From positions 1 to 50,990 of the forward strand of contig JAVEDU010000050.1 in the NCBI GenBank assembly GCA_030840805.1: a stretch of DNA of 50,990 nt, given 5' to 3'. The translations under genes were made by a program, and so were the position numbers. This DNA is from Actinomycetota bacterium. GTDB taxonomy: Bacteria > Actinomycetota > Actinomycetes > Mycobacteriales > HKI-0501. Below are positions 1 to 8,570 of this stretch, piece by piece. Every line of letters starts with the position of its first letter. Positions within the stretch are counted from its first letter, which is position 1. The notes under the pieces are model-generated. The model did no database searches, was not told the origin of the DNA, and worked only from the letters and a program-made list of their open reading frames with translations.

Positions 1-1149
1 GGAGCGGTGGCCCGCCGGCACGACGCTCAGGACGTCCCGCACCCCGACGCCGAGGACGTGCACCTGGTCGTAGCCGCACCCGCGCACGGCGTCGAGCACG
101 TAGGTCACCCCGCCGCGCACGTCCCCGTCCGCCACCATCGCGCGGCCGTAGTACACCTGGGCGTCGACAAGCCAGTACGGCACACCGCTCAGGGCCCGCT
201 CGACCGCGGTGAAAGCGGCGTCGGCATCGCGCATCGTCCCCGCGCGGCACTCCAGGTACCCCGAGAAGTGCGCGACCCGCTCCGCGGGGTGCGGCCGCGT
301 GCGCAGGACAGAGTCGGGGAGCCCGTCGACGACCGCCCGCATGCCGGCTGCCGCCTTGCGCCCCTCGGCGAGGTCGCCGGTCAGCGCGTACACGTTGAGC
401 CTCGCTCCGTACGCCTCGAGCGCCCCGACTGTCGGGGCGCGGCTCAGGGTCAGGGTCTCCGCCGCGACCGCGAGGGTCTCCCGGATGGTCCAGTCCTCCA
501 TGATCCCGCGCGACGCGCTACGGCCGCGGACGAACGCCTGCATCGTCCGGTCCCCGCTGCGATCCGCGAGCATGGCCGCCGTCCGGTACCAGTTGTGAGC
601 ACCGGGGAGGTCTCCCTGGTTCCCGAGCCACAACCCGTAGACCTGTCCGAGTCCGGCGCCGGCCCGAAGAAGGTCCCGGTCGCCGCTGTCGTCGGCCACG
701 CCCTGGCGCACGGCCACCAGCTGCGCCAGAAGTGACGCGCCGAAATCGGCGGACGGATCCGCGACGAGTTGGCGGCCGTAGTGGTCGAGGACCGCGTCCC
801 AGTCCCGACCCTGGCCGGCCGCGTCGAGCAGGCCCTGCCTGACCAGGTCGCCGGGCGCTCCCGGCCCGGCGACCGCGACGAGACCGGCCGCGGTTCCGAG
901 GTGTGCGAGTAGGGCTCTGCGACGCACGTCGTCTCCCCGTTCCGGGGTCCCGAGGACGATCGACAGGACGGGTCCGGTGCCCAGGGCGCGGTCGCACGCC
1001 GCTGCGAACTCACCGGTAGCGGCACGCGCCCCGGTCTCCACGTGCCCGATCATCGACTTGCTGTAGTGCGTCCGTGCGCTCAGTGCGGCCAGGCTGACCC
1101 CTGCCGTCTGACGCAGCGATCGCAGTACCTCCCCGAAGGATGGGATCAC
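1..1149 (-). CDS. XRE-type helix-turn-helix regulator with helical C-terminal region (3' end missing)
   Basis: The frame is open for 383 codons from a GTG at 1149 to the left edge, so the C-terminus is missing. Residues 1-60 read as a Cro/C1-type HTH: MIPSFGEVLRSLR, then AGVSLAALSART and SKSMIGHVETG, the usual layout for actinobacterial XRE regulators. The rest is Ala/Leu-rich and helical with TPR-like pairs such as GDLPGAHNWYRTAAMLADR, as in the many actinomycete regulators that join an XRE domain to a TPR-like sensor. A purine-rich AGGTGAG lies just before the GTG. The ligand and targets cannot be told from sequence. It is separated by 211 bp from the siderophore operon that ends at 1361, and is probably not part of it. 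Confidence 0.8.
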   Translation of the reverse strand, partial: MIPSFGEVLRSLRQTAGVSLAALSARTHYSKSMIGHVETGARAATGEFAAACDRALGTGPVLSIVLGTPERGDDVRRRALLAHLGTAAGLVAVAGPGAPGDLVRQGLLDAAGQGRDWDAVLDHYGRQLVADPSADFGASLLAQLVAVRQGVADDSGDRDLLRAGAGLGQVYGLWLGNQGDLPGAHNWYRTAAMLADRSGDRTMQAFVRGRSASRGIMEDWTIRETLAVAAETLTLSRAPTVGALEAYGARLNVYALTGDLAEGRKAAAGMRAVVDGLPDSVLRTRPHPAERVAHFSGYLECRAGTMRDADAAFTAVERALSGVPYWLVDAQVYYGRAMVADGDVRGGVTYVLDAVRGCGYDQVHVLGVGVRDVLSVVPAGHRS

Positions 1150-1160
1150 GGGCCTCACCT

Positions 1161-1178
1161 GTAGACGGCCGTAGACGG
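1161..1178 (-). promoter_or_regulatory. Direct repeat upstream of the XRE regulator gene
   Basis: GTAGACGG occurs twice, at 1161-1168 and 1171-1178, with a 10-bp period (one helical turn). It sits 12-29 bp upstream of the regulator start. This spacing suits an autoregulatory site for an HTH protein or part of its promoter. No biochemical link is visible; it is a candidate only. Confidence 0.3.
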
Positions 1179-1267
1179 TCATTTCGTACCGATCCGGTCG
1201 AACACCGGCAGGCTACTCCTCGCGCCGGGCACCGTCGCCTGTCGCGGAACCCTCGCCATCACGCGCG

Positions 1268-1318
1268 CGACGCCGGGATGGCGGGTGAGAAGGGCTCGGC
1301 GGCCCCGTCCCGGCATCG
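1268..1318 (-). terminator. Candidate terminator of the siderophore operon
   Basis: Inverted repeat with arms GCCGGGATGG (1272-1281) and CCGTCCCGGC (1305-1314), paired with one G-T wobble. CGA/TCG flanks extend it after one mismatch. It lies about 45 bp beyond the stop of the last siderophore-operon gene. There is no U-tract, as is common in high-GC actinomycetes. Confidence 0.5.
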
Positions 1319-1360
1319 CCTCCTACGGGGCCGTCGAGTCCGTCGAGGAGCGGTGGACCG

Positions 1361-2656
1361 TCACAGCCGTTCGAAGCCCCGCCGCCGTTCCCAGTCGGTG
1401 ACCGTCCGCCCGTAGGACTCCAGCTCGGCCCGCGCGGCGGCGGCGTAGTGCGCCACCACCTCGCCGCCGAACGCCTTCTCCGCCACCGCGCTGCTCTCCC
1501 ACAGGGCCACCGCCTCCCCCAGCGAGGTGGGCAGCCGCGGGCGGCCGGAGGAGAACGCGTTGCCGTCACAGGCGTCCTCCAGCGGCAGCTCGTGCTCGAT
1601 GCCGTACCGGCCCGCGGCGATCATCGCGGCCACGGCCGTGTAGGGGTTGGCGTCCCCGCCGGGCACCCGGTGCTCGACGCGCAGCGACGGCCCCTCGCCG
1701 ACCACCCGGATCGGACAGGTGCGGTTGTCCCGCCCCCACGCGACCACCGTCGGCGCGAACGCACCGGGCGCGAGCCGCTTGTAGGAGTTCACGTTCGGCG
1801 CGTACAGCAGGCTGAACTCCCGCAGGCACGCGAGCTGCCCGGCCACGAAGTGCCGCATCAGTGGGGACATCCCGGCGGAGGCCGGTCCTCCGGCGAACAC
1901 GGCCTCGCCCGACCCCGACCGCAGCGACAGGTGGACGTGGCAGGAGTTGCCCTCGCCCTCGTCGAACTTGGCCATGAACGTCGCGGCCATCCCCTCCTGG
2001 GCCGCGATCTGCCGCACGCCGGTCTTGTAGAGGACGTGGTTGTCGCAGGTGGACAGTGCGTCGTCGTACCGGAACACGATCTCGTACTGCCCCGGGTGGC
2101 ACTCTCCCCGTGCCGACTCCAGCCGCAGTCCCGCCCGCACCATCTCGCGGCGGATCCGCCGCACGACCGGCTCCAGGCCGGACACCCCGGCGACCGAGTA
2201 GTCCACGTTGTGCCGGGTGGCCGGGCGCAACCCGCGGTAGTCCCGGTCGTACGCCTCGGCGAACGTGTCGCGGAACAGGAGGAACTCCAGCTCCGTCCCG
2301 GCGAGGGCCACCAGGTCCCGCTCGGCCAGCCGGGCGAGCTGGTCCCGCAGCACCTGACGCGGCGCCACCGCGACCGGGCGGCCGTCCGGCCACCGCGCGT
2401 CGGCGAGCACGAGCGCGGTGCCGGAGTCCCACGGCAGCGCGCGGAGGGTGCCGAGGTCCGGGACCAGCAGCAGGTCGCCGAACCGGTCCTGCGGTGTCAC
2501 CGGCACCATGTCGACGTCGACCGCCACGAGGTACTCGCAGACCGGGAACACCGGCTCCCGCCGGAAGTGCTCCACGCCGATCCGGCTGCCCTGGATCCTG
2601 CCCTGGAGGTCGGGCAGCCCGACGATGACCTCGTCGATGCCGTCGAGGGGGATCAC
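1361..2656 (-). CDS. Glutamine-synthetase-family ligase in the siderophore operon
   Basis: A 431-aa GS-fold protein related to the GlnA3/GlnA4-like gamma-glutamyl-amine ligases of actinomycetes. It has a short N-terminal beta-grasp (PDLQGRIQGSRIGVEHF, residues 15-31) and the catalytic GS motifs: GTELEFLLF, CHPGQYEIVF, NSCHVHLSL, NSYKRLAPGAFAP, WGRDNRTCPIRV and LRVEHRVPGGDANPY. All the Glu/His/Arg positions expected for metal and ATP binding appear present, so it should be an active ATP-dependent amide ligase. The GTG start overlaps the stop of the upstream IucA/IucC gene by 4 bp, showing it is the last cistron of the siderophore operon. GS-family enzymes are not part of the classic schizokinen or aerobactin pathways. 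It could amidate citrate or a siderophore carboxylate, or gamma-glutamylate the diaminopropane intermediate. The substrate is unknown. Confidence 0.85.
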   Translation of the reverse strand: MIPLDGIDEVIVGLPDLQGRIQGSRIGVEHFRREPVFPVCEYLVAVDVDMVPVTPQDRFGDLLLVPDLGTLRALPWDSGTALVLADARWPDGRPVAVAPRQVLRDQLARLAERDLVALAGTELEFLLFRDTFAEAYDRDYRGLRPATRHNVDYSVAGVSGLEPVVRRIRREMVRAGLRLESARGECHPGQYEIVFRYDDALSTCDNHVLYKTGVRQIAAQEGMAATFMAKFDEGEGNSCHVHLSLRSGSGEAVFAGGPASAGMSPLMRHFVAGQLACLREFSLLYAPNVNSYKRLAPGAFAPTVVAWGRDNRTCPIRVVGEGPSLRVEHRVPGGDANPYTAVAAMIAAGRYGIEHELPLEDACDGNAFSSGRPRLPTSLGEAVALWESSAVAEKAFGGEVVAHYAAAARAELESYGRTVTDWERRRGFERL

Positions 2657-4395
2657 GTCGTCACCTCATGCAGCGGGTTCGGCACGGGATCGGCCTCGAC
2701 GTCGACGTGGGCGTCCCGGTCGGCGCGGTCGTGATAACCGGCCGGGAGCATCCGCTCGCGGTTCAGGCACACGCGCTCGAAGGACGGCGCCAGCAGGTCG
2801 AACAGCGCGAACCGGTCCACGAGCTCCGGGAACCGGCGCTGGTAGGCGAGGACCTCGGCGCGGACCATCCCCCAGAACTCCTCCTCCAGCACGCCGAGCT
2901 GCTCGGCGCACAGCGGTGCGAGGTACCGGAAGTGGCACACCAGCAGGGACTTGAACACCGACCCGCACATCTCGGCGGGCCCGGACCGCATCAGCACGCC
3001 GAGCGCCTCCGCCGGCAGGTCCGCGTACTCCGGCAGGTCCTCGTCGAGCAGCTTCAGGTCGTCGACGAAGTCCTTCACCGCGAGGCGCACCGGGGCCTCC
3101 CCCACGTACACCACGATCGCGTTCTCGCCGTGCGGGTTGAACGCGATGCCGTACCGGTAGAGCAGGTGCAGCAGCGGGGGGAGCACGGCGCCGAACAGCC
3201 GGCGCAGCCAGTCCGCGGCCGGCAGCCCGGAGCGGGCCACCAGCTCCGCGACGAACGCCCGGCCGGCCGGGTCGACGTGCAGCAGCGACGCGAGCGTCCG
3301 GGCCCGCTCGTGCTTGTCGAGCTGCCCGGCCACCGGCTCCCGCCAGATCGCGCCGAGCAGCTGCCGGTACCGGTACGGCGCGCCGGGGAGGTCCGCGAAC
3401 ACCGGATGTGGCACCGCCACCGCGGCGATCTCCCCGGGCAGGACCACCCGGCACTCGTCGCGGAGGAACGGGTCACGATCCCGGAGCGCGTGCACCCACG
3501 CGGTGCTGGGCGGCGCCGCGCGCACCAGCTCGGTGGGGATGCCGCGGTAGACCATCGTGTTCAGGATCGACAGCGGCAGCTTCACGTCGAGCCGGCCGGG
3601 CGTCGTGATGTTGCCGAACGTGCGGATCGACTGCTGCGCGCGGTACTCGTCGGGCCCCTCGCCGAGCGGGACGATCAGGTTCTCGGCGACCTGCTGCGCG
3701 AACAGCGGCAGCACCACCTCGTCCCACTGCCACGGGTGGACGGGCAGCCAGACGTACGTCTCGGGGTCGACGCCGCGGGCTGTCAGCAGGGCGGTGAACC
3801 GCTGTCGCGTCCGCGGGTCGAGCTCACGCTCCCGCACGTCCGGGCCGTGGTGGGTCGCCAGCGAGACATGGGCCGCGATCCACGGCAGGCGGTGCAGGCG
3901 GCGGGCCTCCGGGGCGTACCGGTGCCGGTCGGAGGCGGAGAACCCGAGCCGTCCCTTGCTGGCGAAGATCCACGGGTGGCCGGTCTGGTGGCCCTCCAGC
4001 TCCAGGTGCGGCAGGTCCGCGAGCGCCGCGGCGTACCGCCCGGTCGCGAGCAGGTGCGCGTCGGCCGCCAGCGTCGCGGACAGCTCGGTGACGGTGAGCG
4101 CGGTGACCGCGGGGTCCAGCTGCCAGCCCCGGTGCAGGTCCGTCAGCAAGACGAACGGGTCGGCCGCCACGCCGTCCCGCGTCACCGAGTCCGGGTCCAG
4201 CCGCCAGGAGTCCAGTGCGACCCGGCGGCCGGCGAACTCGTAACCGACCGGCCCGATGTCGACGCGGTACCGGCCCTCCCCGGCCGGCCGGGGCTCCAGC
4301 GCCTGCTCGAAGGACAGCTCGGCGAGCATCTTGGCGACCAGCGCGGCGGCCGCGCGGCGCCAGGTGTCCGGCGTCAGCTCCGGGGGGTGGAACAT
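2653..4395 (-). CDS. IucA/IucC-family NIS siderophore synthetase (second copy)
   Basis: A 580-aa NRPS-independent siderophore synthetase, which joins a carboxylate such as citrate to an amine or hydroxylamine via an acyl adenylate. Family motifs: HQTGHP (136-141), KGRLGFS (147-153), WLPVHPWQWDE (around 216-226), QQSIRTFGNITT (around 254-265), YGIAFNPHGEN (415-425) and the C-terminal FhuF-like VKDFVDDLKLL. The ATG at 4395 is chosen because the first conserved residues follow at once. The reading frame stays open upstream, but that stretch is Arg-rich and lies inside the preceding gene. It overlaps the first synthetase by 22 bp, and its TGA overlaps the GTG of the GS-like gene. Two synthetases in one operon fit stepwise acylation of the two ends of a dicarboxylate, as in rhizobactin 1021 and aerobactin pathways. 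Confidence 0.93.
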   Translation of the reverse strand: MFHPPELTPDTWRRAAAALVAKMLAELSFEQALEPRPAGEGRYRVDIGPVGYEFAGRRVALDSWRLDPDSVTRDGVAADPFVLLTDLHRGWQLDPAVTALTVTELSATLAADAHLLATGRYAAALADLPHLELEGHQTGHPWIFASKGRLGFSASDRHRYAPEARRLHRLPWIAAHVSLATHHGPDVRERELDPRTRQRFTALLTARGVDPETYVWLPVHPWQWDEVVLPLFAQQVAENLIVPLGEGPDEYRAQQSIRTFGNITTPGRLDVKLPLSILNTMVYRGIPTELVRAAPPSTAWVHALRDRDPFLRDECRVVLPGEIAAVAVPHPVFADLPGAPYRYRQLLGAIWREPVAGQLDKHERARTLASLLHVDPAGRAFVAELVARSGLPAADWLRRLFGAVLPPLLHLLYRYGIAFNPHGENAIVVYVGEAPVRLAVKDFVDDLKLLDEDLPEYADLPAEALGVLMRSGPAEMCGSVFKSLLVCHFRYLAPLCAEQLGVLEEEFWGMVRAEVLAYQRRFPELVDRFALFDLLAPSFERVCLNRERMLPAGYHDRADRDAHVDVEADPVPNPLHEVTT

Positions 4396-6143
4396 GGTCG
4401 CTCCTCTCGATGGAGCGGATTGGCGACGACGCCGTGCACCACGTCGAACCGGGCGTCCCGCTCGGCGCGGTCGTGGAAACCGCCGCCGAGCAGCTGCTCG
4501 CGGTTGAGCGCCACCCGGCCGAACTCCGGCGTCAGCAGGTCGAACCACGCGAACCGCTCGGCCAGCTCGGGATGGCGGCGCCGGTAGGCGACGATCGGCT
4601 CGCGCACGAGGTCCCAGAACTCGGGCTCCGGCACGCCGAGGTGCCGCTCGACCACGCCGACGAAGAACCGGAAGTGCCCGGCGCAGATCGCCGACAGGAT
4701 CGAGTGCGCCAGCTCGGCCGGCTCCCAGCGGTGCAGCAGCGCACGGACGTGGTCGGGGATCGCCGCGTACTCCGGCAGGTCGAACGGCAGCAGCTCGACA
4801 TCGGCACCGAAGTCCTTCAGCGCGATCCGGACCGGGACCTCGCCCGCGTCGCTGATCAGCACGACGTTCTCGCCGTGCGGCGTGAACGAGGCTCCGTACC
4901 GGTGGAGGTAGTGCAGCAGCGGGGGCAGCAGCGCGTCCAGGTAGGCCCGGAGCCAGTCCCGCGGGGTGATCCCGGACCGGGCGACCAGCTCGGCGACGAC
5001 CGCGCGGCCGTCGGAGCCCTCCAGCAGCAGCGTCGCCATCGTCCGGGCCCGTTCGCCCGCGCGGAGATGGCCCGCGACCGGCTCCCGCCAGATCGCGCCC
5101 AGCAGCTCGTGGAACCGGTACGGGGCGTCGGGAAGCTCCGCGTACACCGGGTGCGGCACCGCCACGGACGCGACCTCGCCGAGCATCGTCACGTCCGCCA
5201 GGTCGGGGTCACCGGCCTGGCGGTCCCGCAGCCAGCGGGTGAGATGCGGAGCGCAGGTGGTCTGCGCCGCCGACAGCCCGCGCCACACCAGGGTGTTGCG
5301 GATCATCAGCGGCACCTTGACGTTGCGCCGGTCCGGCCGGTCCAGATTGGTCAGCGTGCGGATGGACTGCATCGGGCGGTACCGGTCGGGGCTCTGTCCC
5401 AGGTGGACGATCCGCCGCTCGGCGAGCTGCGGCGCGAACAGCGGCAGGACCACCTCGTCCCATTGGAACGGGTGCACGGGCAGCCACACGAAGGCCTCGG
5501 GGTCGCGGCCGGCCGCCCGGATCCGCTCCGCGAACGCCGCCCTCGTCCCGGTGTCGAGCTCGGTCGCCAGGAGCTCGTCGCGGTCCCCGGTGAAGGTCGC
5601 CAGCTCCGGTGCGACGGCGATCCACTCCAGCCGGAACTCCCCCGCCGCCTCCGGGGCGTACCGGGCCGCGTCGGCGGCCGAGAACCCGAGCCGTCCCTTG
5701 TTCAGGAACAGGCACGGGTGCCCGGTCTGGTGCGCCTCCAGGTCCTCGTGCGACAGGTCGGCGAGCTGGGCCGCGGGCACCGCGCGGGAGCGCAGCCGGG
5801 CGTCCGCGACCTGGGTCGCGGTGAGATCCCGGACCACGTCGGCGAGCACCGGGCCGGACAGGCCCAGCACGTCGCGGGCGTCGAGCACGAACCGCAGCGG
5901 GTCGTCCGCCGGCTCGCCGTCCCGGGTCAGCGTCGCGGGATCGACGCGCCAGGACCCGAACGCCCCGCGCCGGGCGGCGAAGCGGTACTCCGCCGCCGGT
6001 AGGCCGAGCCGCCAGCCGGCACCGTCCGGGACGGGCGTGAGGACGTCCTCGTAGGCGAGCTCGGCGACGGTGCGGGCGAGCAGGACCCGGCCGGCGGGTC
6101 TCCAGTGCTCGGGGCTGAGTTCAGCGGACGGGCTGGGTGACAC
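4374..6143 (-). CDS. IucA/IucC-family NIS siderophore synthetase (first copy)
   Basis: A 589-aa paralogue of the next gene, with the same order of motifs: HQTGHP (138-143), NKGRLGFSAAD (148-158), WLPVHPFQWDE (around 221-231), MQSIRTLTN (258-266), HRYGASFTPHGEN in the C-terminal half and LKDFGADVELL after it. The GTG start at 6143 lies 23 bp inside the end of the exporter gene, so translation is probably coupled. Which of the two enzymes takes free citrate and which the monoamide intermediate cannot be assigned without a tree of type A and C synthetases. Both lack obvious active-site loss. Confidence 0.93.
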   Translation of the reverse strand: MSPSPSAELSPEHWRPAGRVLLARTVAELAYEDVLTPVPDGAGWRLGLPAAEYRFAARRGAFGSWRVDPATLTRDGEPADDPLRFVLDARDVLGLSGPVLADVVRDLTATQVADARLRSRAVPAAQLADLSHEDLEAHQTGHPCLFLNKGRLGFSAADAARYAPEAAGEFRLEWIAVAPELATFTGDRDELLATELDTGTRAAFAERIRAAGRDPEAFVWLPVHPFQWDEVVLPLFAPQLAERRIVHLGQSPDRYRPMQSIRTLTNLDRPDRRNVKVPLMIRNTLVWRGLSAAQTTCAPHLTRWLRDRQAGDPDLADVTMLGEVASVAVPHPVYAELPDAPYRFHELLGAIWREPVAGHLRAGERARTMATLLLEGSDGRAVVAELVARSGITPRDWLRAYLDALLPPLLHYLHRYGASFTPHGENVVLISDAGEVPVRIALKDFGADVELLPFDLPEYAAIPDHVRALLHRWEPAELAHSILSAICAGHFRFFVGVVERHLGVPEPEFWDLVREPIVAYRRRHPELAERFAWFDLLTPEFGRVALNREQLLGGGFHDRAERDARFDVVHGVVANPLHREERPCSTPRS

Positions 6144-7305
6144 GGGTCTCCTCCAGGGGCGGGGTCGGGGTGGGCCGGCGGTCGGCCGCCAGCACCACGG
6201 CGAGCACCGTGAACACGGCGGCGCCGACGATCAGCGGCAGGGACAGGGCGACGGTCGCGGCCCCGGTCGCGACGACCGGGCTGAGCAGCAGTGCGGCGCT
6301 GCGGGCGGTCTCCACGGCGGCGAACGCGGAGCCCTCGGCCCGGGTGGCGGCGAAGACCCACAGATCCAGCGCCAGGTACCCGAACCCGAGCCCGGCGCCG
6401 AACAGCAGCCGGCCCGCGACGAAAACCGCCAGGTGCGCGTCGACCGCCTGGACGGCGAGCCCCGCGGCGGCGAGCAGGAACGCGGCCGGCAGCAGCGCGC
6501 GGCCCAGCCACCGCCGGGCCGCCGCGGCGAACGGCAGCACGGCCAGCACCGCGACACTCGGCAGCAGGAACAGCAGCGCGGCGGTGAGGCCACCGAGCCC
6601 GGCGGCGCCCGCGTACGCGGTGAAGAACGGGCGGACGACGCTGCGCCCGACCTCCGCGACGAGCACCACGAGGGCCACCAGCGCGACGGCGCGCAGCACG
6701 GCCGGGCGGCCCTCCGCGGCCGGCCGGGTGACCACCGCGAACGGGGCCACGCCCCGCCGACCGCCGAGGATCCGGTGACAGCACCACGCCAGCACGAGGT
6801 CGACGAGCGCGAACGCGGCGAGGCCCGGCCGGACGCTCGGCAGGGCCATGATCCCCGCGCCGACCAGCGTCGCGACGATGGTCGCCACCTGGGTGACGAC
6901 CGCGAACGAGCGCACCTCGGTGAGGTGTCCGCCGTCCCCGAGCGCGACGAGCGCCGGGTACGCCAGTGCCATCGACGTCGTGGTCGCCACGAGCGCGACC
7001 GAGAGCACCGTGAAGACGGCGTACGTCGGGGCGAACGCCACCGCCAGGTCGAGCACCGACGAGGCGAGCAGCCCCGCGACGACCAGGTGGTGCGCCGCCC
7101 ACCGCCGGGAGGCGAGGCCCCACAGCGGCAGGGCGAGCAGGGCCGCCGCGCGGCACGCCCACACGTACGTGCCGGTGGCCGACAGGTCGGTCACCCCGAA
7201 CAGGCCCGCGAACAGCTGCGGGTAGAACGGGCTCAGCGCGTTGTCGGCGACCAGGTGGAGCGCGACGACGGCGAGGAGGACCGCACGCCCGGCACGGCGG
7301 TTCAT
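6121..7305 (-). CDS. MFS transporter, probable siderophore exporter
   Basis: A 394-aa integral membrane protein of almost entirely hydrophobic segments (about 12 helices), starting MNRRAGRAVLLAVVALHLV. The loop after helix 2 (GLASRRWAAHH) resembles the MFS motif-A position. It lies between the N-hydroxylase and the first synthetase and overlaps both (ATGA with the upstream gene). That position is typical for the exporter that secretes the finished siderophore, and export of the operon's product is inferred from this. No siderophore uptake ABC genes or ferric reductase occur in the window. Confidence 0.87.
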   Translation of the reverse strand: MNRRAGRAVLLAVVALHLVADNALSPFYPQLFAGLFGVTDLSATGTYVWACRAAALLALPLWGLASRRWAAHHLVVAGLLASSVLDLAVAFAPTYAVFTVLSVALVATTTSMALAYPALVALGDGGHLTEVRSFAVVTQVATIVATLVGAGIMALPSVRPGLAAFALVDLVLAWCCHRILGGRRGVAPFAVVTRPAAEGRPAVLRAVALVALVVLVAEVGRSVVRPFFTAYAGAAGLGGLTAALLFLLPSVAVLAVLPFAAAARRWLGRALLPAAFLLAAAGLAVQAVDAHLAVFVAGRLLFGAGLGFGYLALDLWVFAATRAEGSAFAAVETARSAALLLSPVVATGAATVALSLPLIVGAAVFTVLAVVLAADRRPTPTPPLEETRVTQPVR

Positions 7306-8570
7306 GCCCCGAACGTCGTGTAGGCGGTCCGGGCCGGCAGCCGGTAGACCTCCCGCCCGGTGAGGGCGTTGAGGATCGTGGCGCTGCGCCACGCGCCGAG
7401 CCCGAGGTCCGGTGCGCCGACGCCGTGCGTGTGCAACTCGGCGTTCTGCACGAACAGCGACCCGGCGACACCCGGGGCGAGCCGGACGCGATGGTGCTCG
7501 TCGACCCGGTACCGGCCCCGGGAGTCCCGGTCCACCAGCGCCGGGTCCAGGAAGTCCGGCCGCCGGGCGGTGTACCCGGTGGCGAGCACGACCGCGTCGG
7601 TCGCCACCTCGAAGGTCCGGTCCTGCTCGACCTGCCGGCAGCGGAGCCGGTATCCGTCGCCGTGCGCCACGGCCCCCTCGACCGCGACGTTCGGCATCAG
7701 CTCCGCGGCGGGGGTACGGCCGCCGATGCCCCGGTCGTACAGCACGTCGTGGATCTCGGCGAGCGTGTCGGCGCTGACGGCCTTGTACAGCTGCCACTGC
7801 CGGGCGACCAGCCGGTCGCGCGTCCCCTCCGGGAGCTCCCGGAAGTACCGCGTGTAGTCGGGGGTGAAGTGCTCGAGGCCGAGCCTGCTGTACTCCATCG
7901 GCGCGAACGCGGGCGAGCGGGTGAGCCAGCGCACCCGCGTGTCGGGGCTGCGCCGGAGCAGGTCGAGGAACACCTCGGCCCCCGACTGCCCCGACCCGAC
8001 GACCGTGACGTCCCGGGTGCCCTCCAGCGCGGGGAGCTGGTCGAGATACCGGCCGGCGTGGAACACCCGCTTGCCCAGGACCGGTTCCAGCGCGGCGGGG
8101 ACGACCGGCGCGGTGCCGACGCCCAGGACCACGTTGCGCGCGGTGACCTCGGTGCCGCCGGTGGCGACGACGAACCGGTCGCCGTCCCAGCGCACGCTGT
8201 CCACGGTGGACCCGAACCGGCAGGAGGGCAGGGACTGCGCCACCCACCGGCAGTAGTCGTCGTACTCGCGGCGCGGGACGTGGAACCGCTCGGCGAAGTA
8301 GAACGGGAACAGCCGGTCCCGGGCCCGCAGGTACGCCAGGAACGACCACCGGCTGGTGGGGTCCACCAGCGTCACGAGGTCGGCGAGGAACGGCACCTGG
8401 AGCCGCGCCCCGTCGAGCAGCAGCCCGGGATGCCAGCGGAACTCGGGGCGCGCGTCGAGGAACAGCGCGTCGAGGTCGGCGACCGGCTCGGCCAGCGCCG
8501 CGAGCCCCAGGTTGAACGGACCCAGGCCGATCCCGACCATGTCGTAGTCGGTCCTGGCGTGGTCGGTCAT
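7302..8570 (-). CDS. FAD/NADPH-dependent amine N-monooxygenase (IucD/RhbE-like)
   Basis: A 422-aa flavoprotein of the lysine/ornithine N-hydroxylase family. FAD-binding GIGLGPFN lies at 13-20, the substrate and flavin region DPTSRWSFLAYL near 70, NADPH-binding VVGSGQSGAE at 190-199, and the C-terminal ATGY motif at 330-333. In this operon its substrate is expected to be 1,3-diaminopropane, made by the two upstream PLP enzymes, giving the N-hydroxy amine that becomes an iron-binding hydroxamate. The start ATG overlaps the decarboxylase stop (ATGA). The hydroxylamine would normally be acylated by a GNAT enzyme such as RhbD, but none is in this operon. Confidence 0.92.
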   Translation of the reverse strand: MTDHARTDYDMVGIGLGPFNLGLAALAEPVADLDALFLDARPEFRWHPGLLLDGARLQVPFLADLVTLVDPTSRWSFLAYLRARDRLFPFYFAERFHVPRREYDDYCRWVAQSLPSCRFGSTVDSVRWDGDRFVVATGGTEVTARNVVLGVGTAPVVPAALEPVLGKRVFHAGRYLDQLPALEGTRDVTVVGSGQSGAEVFLDLLRRSPDTRVRWLTRSPAFAPMEYSRLGLEHFTPDYTRYFRELPEGTRDRLVARQWQLYKAVSADTLAEIHDVLYDRGIGGRTPAAELMPNVAVEGAVAHGDGYRLRCRQVEQDRTFEVATDAVVLATGYTARRPDFLDPALVDRDSRGRYRVDEHHRVRLAPGVAGSLFVQNAELHTHGVGAPDLGLGAWRSATILNALTGREVYRLPARTAYTTFGA

